In this document: in pieces, positions 25,301 through 37,600 of the stretch
Numbering within the stretch: position 1 is the stretch's first letter
How the letters are laid out: each line of letters opens with the position of its first letter
NCBI RefSeq assembly: GCF_001522545.3
Contig: NC_031769.1
Span: 73,141,335-73,205,334 of the forward strand
Source of the DNA: Parus major
Taxonomy: Eukaryota > Chordata > Aves > Passeriformes > Paridae
Length of the DNA: 64,000 bases
Direction: 5' to 3'
Made by a program: the position numbers and the translations under genes
The notes under the pieces: generated by a model
What the model was told of the DNA's origin: nothing
The model's database searches: none
Seen by the model: the letters and a program-made list of their open reading frames with translations, nothing else

Positions 25301-27971
25301 TATTTGTCATTTTACAATCTACTCTTTAGTGCTTTGACTTACAGAAACAAAATGTAAAATTAAATCACTTCATGGAACAAAATTTAGCTGCAAAAATTTC
25401 ACTGGCAGGGTATCAGCTTTTGGTACGGTATGATGAAAGCTACCTACACAACTTCTTAGATGTCGTTGAAGACTAATGCCATTCATATTATCACTGCAGA
25501 TTTTCCCTGAAAAATTTATGTAGCTGAGGATTTTCCTCAGTAAAAGACAAAAAAAAATTCATCGGCCTTTAGGTTCAGTCAGAATTCCAGGTGGCTTGGT
25601 GCCCTCCTATCTCACTCCTACTGGTATTGGGATGTCTGGCCTCAGGGCATATTTCAATTGTCTGCTCTTGAGACATCCCAGCAGGGACCTCCTCCTGGAC
25701 TCAGGAGAGCTTTCAGAGCCCTGGCCACTAGCTCTTTCCCTGCCCCAGCCACAGACACCACTGCCTTGTTCCACTGCTCAACACCTGGCCTGATATGCTA
25801 AGGCACTTGTGGTGGTATGTTAAGTTTAAGTGTTACAGAACTCAGTGCTGTGCTGAGTTTTTCAACCCCAAAACTAAATGGTATCTAAATGGCTTACTGG
25901 AGGTGTATTAATCTGTAGCTCAGAAATTTCATTGATTTTTTTAAAGCTGGGAGTGTATATTGAGAAGAAAATTTACCTGTTTGACCTGTTTTTATACCTT
26001 TCTTTAAATATTCTTTTCTTAAACTGTTACCTATAAAGTGGGATGGATCTTTCTGTTTGACCCAGTATTGACTTTTCTCTGTACAGTGGTACAGGTGGGA
26101 ATCTCAGCACGCTGATGCTGATCTTTGGAAGTACAGAGGCTACTTAATAGAATTAAGATGAGTTCCTAAATTCAGATCTCCAGACATCCCATGCTTCTTT
26201 GCCTTACTGTGGTGATACTAAAACTGTGAGCATTCCCTGCTTCTCCTTTGGTTATCTAGTATCAGCTCTGAATGACCATGTCTCAGACTTTACTTGTTTT
26301 CATGATGATTTGCCCTAAGAATGTCACTGTTACTAGATAAAGTTCTTTTCTCCCTTATGCTGGTTTCATTTCACAGGTAGCAAAGGTGGGAAAGAAACTT
26401 CATGAAAGTAGATTGTGATCTCAGGCTTAGAACTGCACCATCAAAATCTAGTGTTTATAAAAGCAAGAATTTTGTTGACATCTATAATGTCAACATGACT
26501 ATACTTCTGATGAGATTTATTCATAAGAATAGTGTTAGAGACATCATTCATAAATGTAGTTATTCTGCATCAGAGCCATTGTCTATTTTTTTGGCAAAGT
26601 TGGCAACATGTGAAAGAACATTTCAATTTATAAGAGGATTTCATATTGTCTACTGACTGACCCCAGTCAGTTCTATCACTCTTTGTTCTATAGTTTGGTC
26701 CTGTCCTTACACACCTTTAACTCAAGGTTCTCCTTGTCTCTCCCTCACATCCTTTAGCTTTAGCTCCTAAAGCTGAAATACTAATCTTTTTTATTTAGAA
26801 GTTTCTGAACATTTTATTGTAACATTTCAGTGGGACATCTGTGCTAGCCAGATATTGGTCTATTACCAGAGAGTTTGAATGTTTCTCCCTGAGTCGTCAT
26901 ATATGAGAGCATAACCAGAGGTCATTCTTTGTTCTTTATTAATTCATGTTGAAATGGCATATTTTAGACCTCTTTGACTAAACAGCCAAAGTTTGGAGTC
27001 ACAGAAACAGGCTGCTAAAGAAAGTGTTAAATGGAAGAGTTGCACATTAAACAAAAGCTTCCACTCTGTGGAAGGTAGCTGAGAAACAAGTATTCAGAAA
27101 AGCTGGATGAAGCAAGAGGATTATCAAAAGTTTTGATCTGCACAAATAAGCTTTTAAAATATCCTCATTACAAAGTATTCTGCCTTTAAAGAACAAAAAT
27201 ATCAAAAAAGAACAAAACACCTGAATTCTCTCAATGTGAACAAGCACATGTTGTTTCAAAATGTGGAAATATAAGACTTAAGGTTTCTTTTTCAAATAAT
27301 ATATAAAGCTGGTTAAGAGCCAGGTTAAAACTAAAGGTGAATTGGTAGTGGTGACATGCTGTAAGTGACACGTGGCCTTACATCTCATTTTCAGGACCAA
27401 TTTCAGCATATTCTCTCTAATGTGCTTATGTCAAATTACAATTAATGAGATTTTGACTTCTTCCTCATTAAAATATAGAAGACTGCCAGGAACTCTTTAA
27501 GCAATCTACTTGGTTAGCACTCTAGCCATGTCTGTGTGTAGAACAGTTTATTTCAATTTGTTAGTTCCTGATGTCAGTGGTTGTACATCTCAAGCATTCT
27601 GTGAAGAGATAAAGATGATAGGTCAATGTGGCTACTAAATACAAATAAAAGGCAAATATTTGTGCAAAATATAAAGCATTATCCTTGCAAATGCTGAAAA
27701 GAGGTGTGCATTCTAGAGACAATTCCAAATGCTTTTCATTCAGTTTGAGAGATGCATCTGCCTTCATCAGTGGTCTTGAAAGAAACCCAAACTACTTGTC
27801 TTGGGGTGATTTAGAATCTGACTTTTTCTTCAACATTTGTTTTTGGAAAACAAGGATTAGGATGCATAAACTTTTGTGGCTGGTTTCAGTTAGCCCTGAG
27901 AAGTTGTTCTTAGTAAGTACTCATCTGTCTCAATCCATGTTTCAGTGGCAATACTCTGGAGGAAACAGGGG

Positions 27972-28050
27972 ACTCTAGAAAGCAAAAGGTTGGACAAGAT
28001 GGCCTGGAGCATTTTTTTTCCCTAACCTCAACCATGTTCATTCTGAAGTT
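27972..28050 (+). mobile_element. CR1 3'-end fragment, plus strand
   Basis: The run AAAGGTTGGACAAGATGGCC followed by TGGAGCA and then CTAACCTCAACCATGTTCATTCT matches the terminal part of CR1 (GGTTGGACTAGATGA... CCTTCCAACCTCAA... ATTCTGTG). A run of T replaces the usual segment before CCTAACC. Only about 80 bp remain, so the limits are approximate. Confidence 0.65.
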
Positions 28051-28740
28051 TTAACAAATGGTTTATGGACTCATATCTGCTTCTGTGTACTAATTGCCAT
28101 TATAATTAATCCTGTTGTTCAAAGATTAGATGTTATTAGCTGTGTGGATGGGAAATCAGATTTGTTCTTGTGATTTCACAGGACAGACCTGAGGTTTCTG
28201 CTAATGTGTATTTACACTTCCTACTTACTTTTTTTTTTCTTATTTGGTCTATGGTCTAAGATGAGAGATTGTGTTGGTCAATCAGCTTCTATTAATATCT
28301 GGTAGACTGTTTTTTGAGAGGTAAGTCAGACACCACTTTTTTCCCGATGGCTACAACTGGTGGTGATAAAATACGTGTGTTCATAGGAGTCTAGGAGAAT
28401 CATAGGGAATATGGAATCTTCCGCAAATGTGAAAGACATTATATTTTTAGGACCTTAGTGTCTGTTGGGCAAAACTTGCTTTCAATCCATATTTGAACCA
28501 GTGCCCATCACTTGAATTTTGTTTTGTAGAGATCTTTAGCCATGTCAAAGCTCTCAAAATCTGGATTGCAGCCAGCTTACTACTAATTAGACCTTCAGAG
28601 GCATCTGGAATCTAAACAGTATGGTGTGCAGAGATATTGTCAGTCATTCAGCAAAGATTGCATTCGGTTCTACCGCTGCAGATATTCATACTCCAGCAGG
28701 CTTGCTGTTTATAGATGCCTGTATACATGAATCTCTCAGT
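28051..28740. other. AT-rich non-coding DNA
   Basis: No gene or repeat recognised. The part at 28088-28140 has clustered TAAT, ATTA and TTCAAAG motifs, a composition often seen in developmental enhancers, but that is not diagnostic. Confidence 0.45.
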
Positions 28741-29262
28741 AGTAGAATAGGAGAATATTCCGAGTTGGAAGTAACACACAAGGATCATGGAAGTCCAAAG
28801 CCTGGCCCTGCACAGAACAGCCCCAAGAGTCACACCACGTGCCTGACAGCTTCCTGAACTCTGTCAGGCTTCTTTCTGTGACCACTTCCCTGGGGAGCCT
28901 GTTCCAGTGCCCAGTAACCCTCTGGGTGCAGAACCTTTTCCTAATGCCCAACTTAAATCTCCCCTGGAACACCTTCAGACCATTCCCTCAGGTCTTCTCA
29001 CCAGTCAGCAAGAGAGGAGGTCAGTGTCTGCCGCTCCTTTTCCACTCATGAGGAAACTGTAGCCTGCCATGAGGTCTCCTCTCAGTCTCCTCCAGGATGA
29101 ACAGCCCAAGTGACCTCAGCCACTCCTCATATGGCTTTCCCTAAAGGCTCTTCACTACCTTTATAACCTACCTTTGGACTATTTCTAACAGCTTGATAAT
29201 TTTCTTACATTGTGGTGCCCAAAACTGCACACAGGACTCGAGATGAGCCCCCACCACAGCGA
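28741..29262 (-). mobile_element. CR1 LINE, 5'-truncated, minus strand
   Basis: The 3' end lies at the left (GAATATTCCGAGTTGGAAGT, then a CACAAGGATCATGGAAGTCC-type segment), near 28750. To the right come the reverse complements of the CR1 ORF2 C-terminus: TCTGTCAGGCTTCTTTCTGT (28860 onward), GGGGAGCCTGTTCCAGTGCC, CAGCCACTCCTCATATGGCT (29119 onward) and the GTGGTGCCCAAAACTGCACA segment (29211 onward). On the minus strand a VTGHWNRLPREVV-type C-terminal motif is readable. About 520 bp are kept. It is of the same subfamily group as the 46.8 kb copy. Confidence 0.92.
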
Positions 29263-32200
29263 GTCAGGACATTCACAAGTGAGGATCTACAAGGTCACCC
29301 CTTCAAAGCTATTGTCTGTTCTCTTGCTCTAAGTAATGCAAACCTTTTTGTTATGCATAGGTAGCTTGAATTCCTATTTATCTATGCTATTGTGCATCTT
29401 TTCTAGTTTGTTTTTTAACTTCCCCTGCAGGCATCTTCTTTTGCCTGAAGGTGGTCCCTGGATAAGTCCATTTTACCACACAGGTGGCATATCTGGTCTT
29501 CTACATCCTCAAGCACTTGACGTTTGTGTTTGGAAGTGTCAGTCATTTTGTACATTTTTATGGGTGTATTCAGCATCTGAGAGTCCTCTGCTTTTCCATT
29601 TTTTTCTTCACACACACACACACAAAAAAAGGTGTAGAAATAAGAACCATTTCCACTCATTTGATAGTATAGAGGAATCTTCACATTAAACACACATGAC
29701 TTTTGTAGTAGTCAGTGAGATATTTTAGGGCAAGTTTAAGTTATAAACACACCTTTCTTATAGGATCATATAAGAGTCATGCAGAAGTTGGGCACAAGGG
29801 AAGGGCCTGCTCACAGATTTTCATTAAAACTAGTGAATGACAATTTTTTAAAGTTTTGCTTTTATGAGGACATATTTTTTTTCTCATTAAAAGGCCAAAA
29901 TTATCCTTTCTTTCCAAAACAAATTAAAAAACTTCAGAGTAGTAAAATCCCTCTCTCAATTCATTTTATTCATGGGAGTCATCCCATAATTCTCAGTTTA
30001 GCCTACTACAGTGAGTTGTTTGCTCTAAACATAGAGGAGAAATACAGGTCATTTGAATCAAGACCATTAAGCAAAAATGTTATTGTAAGAAAATATTTGT
30101 ACTAAAAAGGGTCCCTAGCATAAATTAAACAGATAATTTTCAAATGTAATTTAGGCAGTCCTAATGCTCATCCACTCTGATAATGCATCAACATGTTCCT
30201 TAACATAAACACAGTTCTACCATATATAAAATTTACCTAAACTCTTAAACTGTTTCAACTGATGTTTATCAGCAGATTGTGAAAAGTACATCTGTGGTAT
30301 TCTGTCCTAGCCTCCAGCAATATGTAACTCAAAGTCAAGTTGAACCAGAGGCAGTATTTGAATTTAACAGTCTTTGTCAGGTTATTTCTTTAAGAGATTT
30401 CCTCATAATTCTTATTTTGCAAAATAGTTGCCTGTTCTTGTATCTTTGTATATTCTTTTTCTGTTTAGATCTTTAAAAATTAATGATTGGAAAAACAGGC
30501 AACTCCTCTGAGATGAAATTTTAAGAACATACAACTGTGGTGTTAATTTTTTTAAAATTTCACAACTATATTCTTTCTACCTTTTCTCTCTGTTCTGTAC
30601 TCAATAAAAAATATGAGTAGCAGAAAGACTGTTATGTTTGCTGAAACTTAGCAACAAACTACATTCATGTAGATGAAACTTAACAGGAATCAAACTACAT
30701 AGTTGCATATTTAATTACATGTGCTCAAATGGCATTTGTCCTGAAAAACAAAAGTCAAGTCAATCTACTTTAAAATGCAATACATGCACTCATTATGGAT
30801 TCAGTTAATCCATCACACTCTCTGTTTCTGTCTCTATCCTCTTTTTTTTTTGTCCCAAGAGATTTGCATGCTTAAGTTTGGCTTTACTTTGTATTGTAGT
30901 TCAGAAGGTCAGCTTTTACTGCAGGTGAAACTGGTTTACTTGACCTAGACTTTATCAAACATAGGTGCCTTCATGTGTCAGGTGCAAGGCATGCAGCAGT
31001 CTCTGCAGCAGTTCGCACAGACAGGTGCACGTGTTCTGTGTTGCACTAATTATGTCGAGCAGGGAGTGATCTTGTGATGTTAGGTTAAAAGATCACAGTG
31101 GCAACTAACTTCTCCATATCGATCTGAATGTATTTATGTGTATATCTTTTTTTTTTAATATGCTAGGCAATTAATTCATACCTCATCTGACAGCACTGCA
31201 AGGACAAACACCTATGTTGTGGGCCTGGCAAAATTCAGTTTAGTCTATGCTTTTAAAAAGTGCTAAGCCAGCTCTGTACTTTCAGTGATATTTTAAAACC
31301 ATTAATTAAATGTGACAGATATCTGATTACAGCTTTGTTTCTGTCATGTTGACCTCCAGATAAGTCCACATTACTTAAATATTTTTTATCCTATATTTTT
31401 CTAGATATGTACAGTATTTTTCTTGGTTCCCTCAACTTCCTATCACAACCTACACAGACTATGAGGAGACGTGCTGATTACAGAGAATGTGCATGACATA
31501 GAGAAATGTCGTACTACAGTGACACTGGGCTCTTAAGACCTTAATTAGCATGTCAGTTCCAAAATTTGAGCTTTTTATGAAAAAATCTCTTAATTTTTAT
31601 GTTAACCTTTAAATGGGGTCCTACTTTCTGTTTTAATGACAATTGCAGGTGTTTACTTGCATTTTATCCCCAAAGAAATAATCCTTTCTACTGCAGCTCC
31701 ATTTTAGAGTCTTTAGTTTTCCGTATTTTAATCACCTTTACTGAGTTTTAGTGGTGACTATGAGGTGAATAATTTATCATACTCTAAACAGAGGCAAAGA
31801 AGCAGAGTAAATGATCCTTCACAATTAGATTTAGAAGGTGACTTTAAAATCTTAGGGGATTGACCAATATATTAAAAGTAGTCCATTTAAAAATTTAATT
31901 AGAAAGGTAGAACCTGGTTTTGTGTGTTATACGTGTGCTTTAGGTTCACCCTGAAGAAGATTTCATTAACATTTGCTCATTTTTTATGCATTTGTGTTTT
32001 TAAGATTCTCTTCTTTATAATGGATCTGCTGCTTCCCTTTTTAGATAGACACAAGGCTAAATACACTCAGGCAAAACAGACACAAAGCCATTAGTAAGGG
32101 CACATTTTTGAGCAGTCAGTTAGGATACTCTGGTCTATTTAAATTCTAGCTAATTTATTTTCCTTTACACATTTAATTCATTAGAACAAGTTAGAGAAGT

Positions 32201-32547
32201 TGAGGATTCTACATAATGATCTTCTGAATTTTTTCCTTACAGAGATGACCTTAATTCTTGCACTATGGTATACAAACATATTTCTATTGCAGTTGAAATA
32301 CTGTAAGGTTATTCTACTCGGGTCTTGGATGTTTTGTATTACTTTAAAGTTATCATGTCCCTCTTCAATATATATTAAAAACAGTCTGATAGCAAGTATT
32401 CCCTCACCACAATTTTTTTTCTTACAGGAGGTTGAAAGCATGATGGTAGTTCAGTGCTGGGGTTTTTTTGGTAAATAATACATGATTCAATAAGTTGTTT
32501 ATATGGCAAATCTGTGCCCATGTAGGTCAAATCATAGAAAACTGAAA
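29263..32547. other. AT-rich non-coding DNA
   Basis: No gene or large repeat recognised. A small (CA)n tract with an A run lies at 29609-29630. T runs occur near 30840 and 31148. Confidence 0.5.
29609..29630. repeat. (CA)8 microsatellite with poly-A
   Basis: Eight CA units followed by seven A residues. Confidence 0.9.
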
Positions 32548-34415
32548 CTAAACCCCATCTCCCTCAGATGTTCTTCACAAGACTTGTGCTGCAGACTCTT
32601 CACCAGCTCTGTTGCCCTTGTTTGAACATGCCCTAGCACCTCAATCAGTGTCCTTCTTGTAGTGAGAACTGAACACAGGATTTATGATTCACAGAATTCA
32701 ACAGAATTACTAGGTTGGAAGAGACCTTCAAGGTCATCAAGTCCAACCCAGCCCTAACACCTCAACTAAACCATGGCACTGAGTGCCACATCCAGTCTTT
32801 TTTTAAACACATCCAGGGATGGTGACTCCAGCACCTCCCCACACAGACCATTCCAATACTTTATCACCTATTCTGTAAAAAACTTTTTACTAATATACAA
32901 CCAATATTTCCCTTGGCACAACTTGAGACTGTGTCCTCTCGTTCTGTCTGCTGCTGCCTGGAGAAGGAGACCAGCCCCCATCTGACCACAAACACCTTTC
33001 AGGGAGTTGTAGAGAGTGATAAGGTCACCTCTCAGTCTCCTTTGTGGCCTCACCAATGCATAGGGACAAAAACTGCCAGCACACTATTCTTGACCACCTG
33101 GGCACATACTGGCTCATGTTTAGCTGGTTGTTGACCAGCACTCATAAGTCTTTTCCTAGCAAGCAGCTTTCCAGTCACTCTTCTCCAAGCCTGTAGCATG
33201 GGCTGCTTGTGACCCTAGTCCAAAGTCTGGCACTTCATCTTGTTGAACCTCATACAATTGGCCCTGGTCCATGGATCTAGCCTATCCAGATCTCTCTGCA
33301 GAGCCTTCCTATCCTCCAAAAGACCAACACTTCCACCCTGTGTGGTGTTGTCTGTAAGCTGACTGAGGGTGTGCTTGATCCCCTGGTCCAGGTCATTAAT
33401 AAAGATACTAAACAGGGCTGCCCACAGTAATGAGCCTTAGGGAACACCAGCAGTAACCAGCTGCCAGCTGGATGTAGCACCATTCACCATCACTCTTTGG
33501 GCTCAGCCATCCAGACAGACAGTTTTCTAACCAGCCAAGAGTATTCTCATCCAGGCCATGAGCAGTGTGTCCAGGACAATCCTGTGGGAAGAGGTATAAA
33601 ATGCTTTATTGCAGTCTAGGTAGACAACATTCACAGCCTTTCCCTCATCTACCAAGGATGACACCTTGTCATAGAAGGAGATCTGGTCAGTGAAACAGGA
33701 CCTACCTTTCACAGACCCATGCTGTGCATGATCTTGTGTACTGCATGATGGTGCTCAAGGTGGTCTGTTCCATGACCTTCCTGAGCACTGAGGTCAAGCC
33801 TGTAGTCCCCTGGATCCTTTGTCTGTCCCTTCTTGTAGATGAGTGTCACATTTGCTTACCTCCACTCAACTGGGGCCTCCACTATCTGGATGCTTGATAA
33901 TTGATGAAAAATGGCTCGGCGAGCTCTTCTACCAGCTGCTTCAGTACCCTCCGGTGGGTGCTATGTGGCCCTATAGACTTGTGAGTGGCAAAGCAGGTTG
34001 CTGACTTTTTCCCAAGGATTTCTGGGGCTTCATTCTCTTTCCCATCCTTCTGGGCTTCCATATTTCTACCCAGGGCCCAGGTATTCTGATAACACTTGTT
34101 TTTACTTTTAGGACTGGGACTAAGAAGATATTAGTAACGTGTAAGTTACTATAGATATATGTAAGTAACATGGCCTCTTCCTCATCCTTTGTTATTATGT
34201 TTCTGCCTACATCCACCAAAGGACATAGATTCTCCTTCTGCCTCCTTGTGTTGCAGATGTGTTTACAGAAACCTTTTTTATCACCTTTTATAGAAGTAAC
34301 CATATGAATTTCCAGATGAGTTTTGGCTTTTCTAAGTTTTTTCCCTGCACAGCCCCATGACATCCATGTAACCCTCCAGAGTTCCCTGCTCCTTCTTCCA
34401 GTTTAAGTTTCTGGT
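32548..34415 (-). mobile_element. Old CR1 LINE with ORF2 remnants, minus strand, interrupted
   Basis: The largest CR1 in the window, split in two by a younger CR1. The 3'-ward part (32548-32686) has reverse-complemented CR1 text such as CTTGTGCTGCAGACTCTTCA and GTCCTTCTTGTAGTGAG. After the insertion the element resumes at about 33043 with GGCCTCACCAATGC and CACCTGGGCACA. On the minus strand the coding order is visible. A pre-RT linker (33971-34363) contains AKTHLEIH, KENLCPLVDVGRNIITKDEE and a PQKSLGKSQQ-like segment. An RT segment (33527-33712) has FTDQISFYDKV, LVDEG and the motif A region YLDCNKAF, its first Asp at 33614-33616. Downstream text (33240-33480) covers the later RT. The conserved Asp that normally follows KAF is Tyr here. 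Stops and frameshifts separate the segments, so no protein is made. Endonuclease and ORF1 are absent by 5' truncation. Confidence 0.9.
32687..33042 (-). mobile_element. Younger CR1 inserted in the older CR1, minus strand
   Basis: The left edge carries CR1 3' octamer-like sequence (ATTCACAGAATTCAACAGAATTAC) followed by TTGGAAGAGACCTTCAAGGT. The element runs about 355 bp to the end of a block encoding, on the minus strand, RRLRGDLITLYNSLKG, ADRTRGHSLKL and ISKKFFTE, the CR1 ORF2 C-terminus. Immediately beyond, the host CR1 continues where it left off, so the two are nested. The younger copy keeps a longer intact frame (33056 back to 32868, which overlaps the junction). Confidence 0.85.
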
Positions 34416-34573
34416 GTAATTTCTGAGGAGAAATATTCTATGGCTCACCTGGAAGATTGTGATTATTCAATCTTGTTTTCAAATTGAATTGAAATACTTT
34501 TATCTTGAATAACACAGAAAGGGTCAGTGGTTTTGGGTTTTTTTCTTCCACTACTGTAAATAGCACTACTGCT

Positions 34574-34632
34574 ATTTCACCTTTTGAAGATTCACCTTCA
34601 AAAGGTGAATTTGAATTTCACCTTTTGAAGAT
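34574..34632. repeat. Mirrored short repeats (direct plus inverted)
   Basis: ATTTCACCTTTTGAAGAT occurs at about 34574-34591 and again at about 34615-34632. Between them lies CTTCAAAAGGTGAA (34597-34610), the exact reverse complement of the core TTCACCTTTTGAAG. Three copies of a 14-base core alternate in orientation within 60 bp, and either neighbouring pair can form a stem. Confidence 0.85.
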
Positions 34633-37600
34633 GACATCAGACTTACCAATTTTTTTGTAACTATCTTTAGAACTAGGAGAAGACTGTTTCCTTCAGTGTC
34701 AGGCATTCTACTGAGGCTGACAGTTCTGGTGAGCTGCAATGTTAAATAGCATTTCTTTAGCACTATTCTTAGAAATAATATACACACCCTTACAGTGTTT
34801 CTAAAATTATATTTTTTGCTAATTTACACTGGGTAAGTGAGACCATTTAAGCTTTCCTCTCAGTATCACTGCCAATAAACCTGACCTTTGTTTGGGAGAA
34901 AATCCTATTTTTAGAAGCTAAACTCCAGCGAATTTGTTTTATAAGCCATCTTACCCTTGAATTCAATAAAAATTTAAATAAATAGGAACAAAGATATTTG
35001 CTTTTACCAGGGAACTTTATGATTTTATTTCAGAAAGAAGAGAAAAATACCTGTTCTGTGAAAGAAATAATTAATCACAGCTCCATATAATATTATTTTC
35101 CTGCATTTTAGCTCAAGGCTGAAGGTGTCTCTTTGGGGAAGAGCAAGCTTCATTATCAATTATAAATCATGTTTAAAACACCTTATTTGAATGACCCATG
35201 TAGCACTAAGAGGGAGATATTGGAGCCTTTTAAAAGTTATATAAAAATATTCCTTGACTTCTGCTAGATCTAAAATTTCAAAGTCTAACCTCCTAGCAGT
35301 TATACCCAGTTGAATAAGTTCTATTGAAGCTTGTGACAGAAACTTTTCTACAGGAATCTATGGGAAGATGTCCACGTTCTGTAGCACCCTAATGAAATTA
35401 CATAAGTATCCACAGATTCATGTGTTTATATATTTTAAGATATCTTTGTAATCCAAGAAAACAATATTGATTCTTTTTTTGCCATTAGATGATTTTGATG
35501 CAAAACCCCCATGTGATACTAAATCACTTTTAAAAACTCAAAATAATTTCTCAAAATGGCCTTATATCTTTTCTCACATGACAAAACTAAAGAAAATAAA
35601 TGTAGTTACACCAGTATATGTCAAAGACTGCACAAACATAAAATCAATCATAAGCTCTGAGCAACTGAGATAAAAAATAAATTTTTCAGTTCAACTGATA
35701 AAAACAATTCAAGGTATCTTATAGGAGCTGAAAAGCATTACCTGCTGTGTGAATGTCTAATGATTACTTTGTCTTCTAAAACTGCAGCTAAACTAAAATC
35801 ACTAAGTGTGATAACTGTGTAAGTCAGCTTGTTAAAGCATCCAGGAGCCTTCTCAGAGTTTCAGTATTCCCCTTGTTGGAGAATAGTGGACATAGTGCAA
35901 TGGTTTCTTTCCCTAACTTGTTGTGGTTTGGAATTTTGGGTTTGTGTATTTGATTTCTCAATACAGAAGGAGCAGGGATGCATGACAGAAGAAATGCAGG
36001 CTGAAAGAAAATTTAGTTGCAATACATCTGGAATAAATTATCATCAGTCAAGGGGGCTTGGAGGGTGGGGACATGGGAAGATCTATTCCAAGGCTGTGAC
36101 AGATTTTGAGGACAGAGTAGTTAGAGCCTTTCCCATTGTGGAAAACATTTGAATGAATCTTTTTTTTTTTTAATTAAGCTTTGAATATTTTCTATTTGGT
36201 GGAGTAAACAGATTCTTATTTGTAAAAACTTTCATAAACCCAGAGGAAAATGGAGGGAGTATTTGTATGTTACACAGGTGAAACAAGTAGTCCTGACTTA
36301 CCTAAGACACACAATTATTTCAGTAGAAGAGACTGGTTTTAGTATGCCAGCTGTACTGTTCAGCTAAAACTAGTGGGAGAACTAGCAGCAACAAGTAACC
36401 AACATATCTCTCTGAGTGCATCAGAGCACACTCAGGTAAAACCATGCCTAATTAGGAGTGGAGTTAAGTTTAGTGAAAAGCTGAATTTGTTTAGTTTGAC
36501 TTACTATCTCTCTTTAGTTAATCATTCGGTAGCCTTAGTATATCAAATGCTAAAACATTAAGTACATTTATTAACAATAATTAAAATTCTGAAATTTTGT
36601 TACTTCAGTAAACTGCACTATTTGCGATTGTGAAAGCTTTTGTTGACTGCAGCTGGACTTCTATAGTGCTGAATTCCCTATAATGACAAATGAAGCCCAG
36701 CCTTACCCAGCCCCCTGAAGATCAGTTGGAATGCAAAGAAGTTTATTTTATGCCAAATTTCTTTATTCTTAATACACCAGTATTGGAGTTACTGTGTATC
36801 TGGAAATCTCTGTAATGCAGAAAAGCATGCTACCTTCATACACATGAAAGTATGCTTCAGGAATAGCACTGAAGATTTTAAATTTTAATTTTTGCAAAAC
36901 AAGGGCACTAAGAAACAGAAAAACTGTTTTCAGAGACTGAAGTTATATTGGTATTTGCAGTTCAGGTAAATAATATTTTATCAGTTCATGAGCAAATACT
37001 GCATTTTTTATCCTTATTTCCCAGTGAAGTAAATACTGAATTTAATATGAAGCCACCATTGTGACACGGTAAAGATGCTTACAGCAAAGTTAGATTGTAA
37101 CACAGGCTGTGATTCAAACCCAGATCTGTGATTACTTTGGCAAAATTCAGTGATGCTAGAAGTCTGTATGGGGTCTGAAGTTGCAAGCCTAGATATTGGC
37201 CTTGAGTATTTTATAATACAAACCATGCCTGTAGCACCATGTAAAGTGCAAATAAGTTCTACAGATATCCTATATTTTTTTATACCTGCTTACTTAGAAT
37301 ATAATCCTAGAGGACAAGTATTTTCTTTATTACTTTGAAGTTTTTCCTTTTTTTTTTTTTATTTTTTCTGCTTGTAAATAAAACGTACTTCAAAGCATAG
37401 AGGAAATTGAAGTTGCTAAGAAGTTACTTCTAATCCTTAACTTCAACTTTTTCTATTTTTAAAGCAGCAGCATAATTGATCTGCTGAAATGACAGTTGCT
37501 TGAAGATGTGAAAACAATTGCAAATTATCTTGAAGGCAAGTGATTCTCTACTTGATACTCATGGTATGTTCATCTTTTTGAGCGCAGTTTTGTTTCACAG

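Larger units (their letters stand above)
15729..27971. other. Long AT-rich non-coding stretch without clear repeats
   Basis: About 12 kb in which I recognise no exon and no interspersed repeat. Local features are listed separately: the inverted repeats at 16869 and 21640 and a 13-bp tandem duplication at 22329. A pyrimidine-biased part at 22925-23374 holds a 149-codon open frame of hydrophobic, low-complexity character that I do not believe is a gene. A GC-richer patch lies at 25590-25800. Low repeat content over this length could mean conserved regulatory DNA, or only old degraded repeats. Confidence 0.5.

Noticed and set aside
33971..34363. 130-codon minus-strand frame as a novel protein
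   Set aside because: It matches the CR1 ORF2 linker upstream of the RT and is flanked by other CR1 segments in order.
35829..36152. 107-codon plus-strand frame
   Set aside because: No recognisable domain, composition typical of translated AT-rich intergenic DNA; no splice or promoter context seen.
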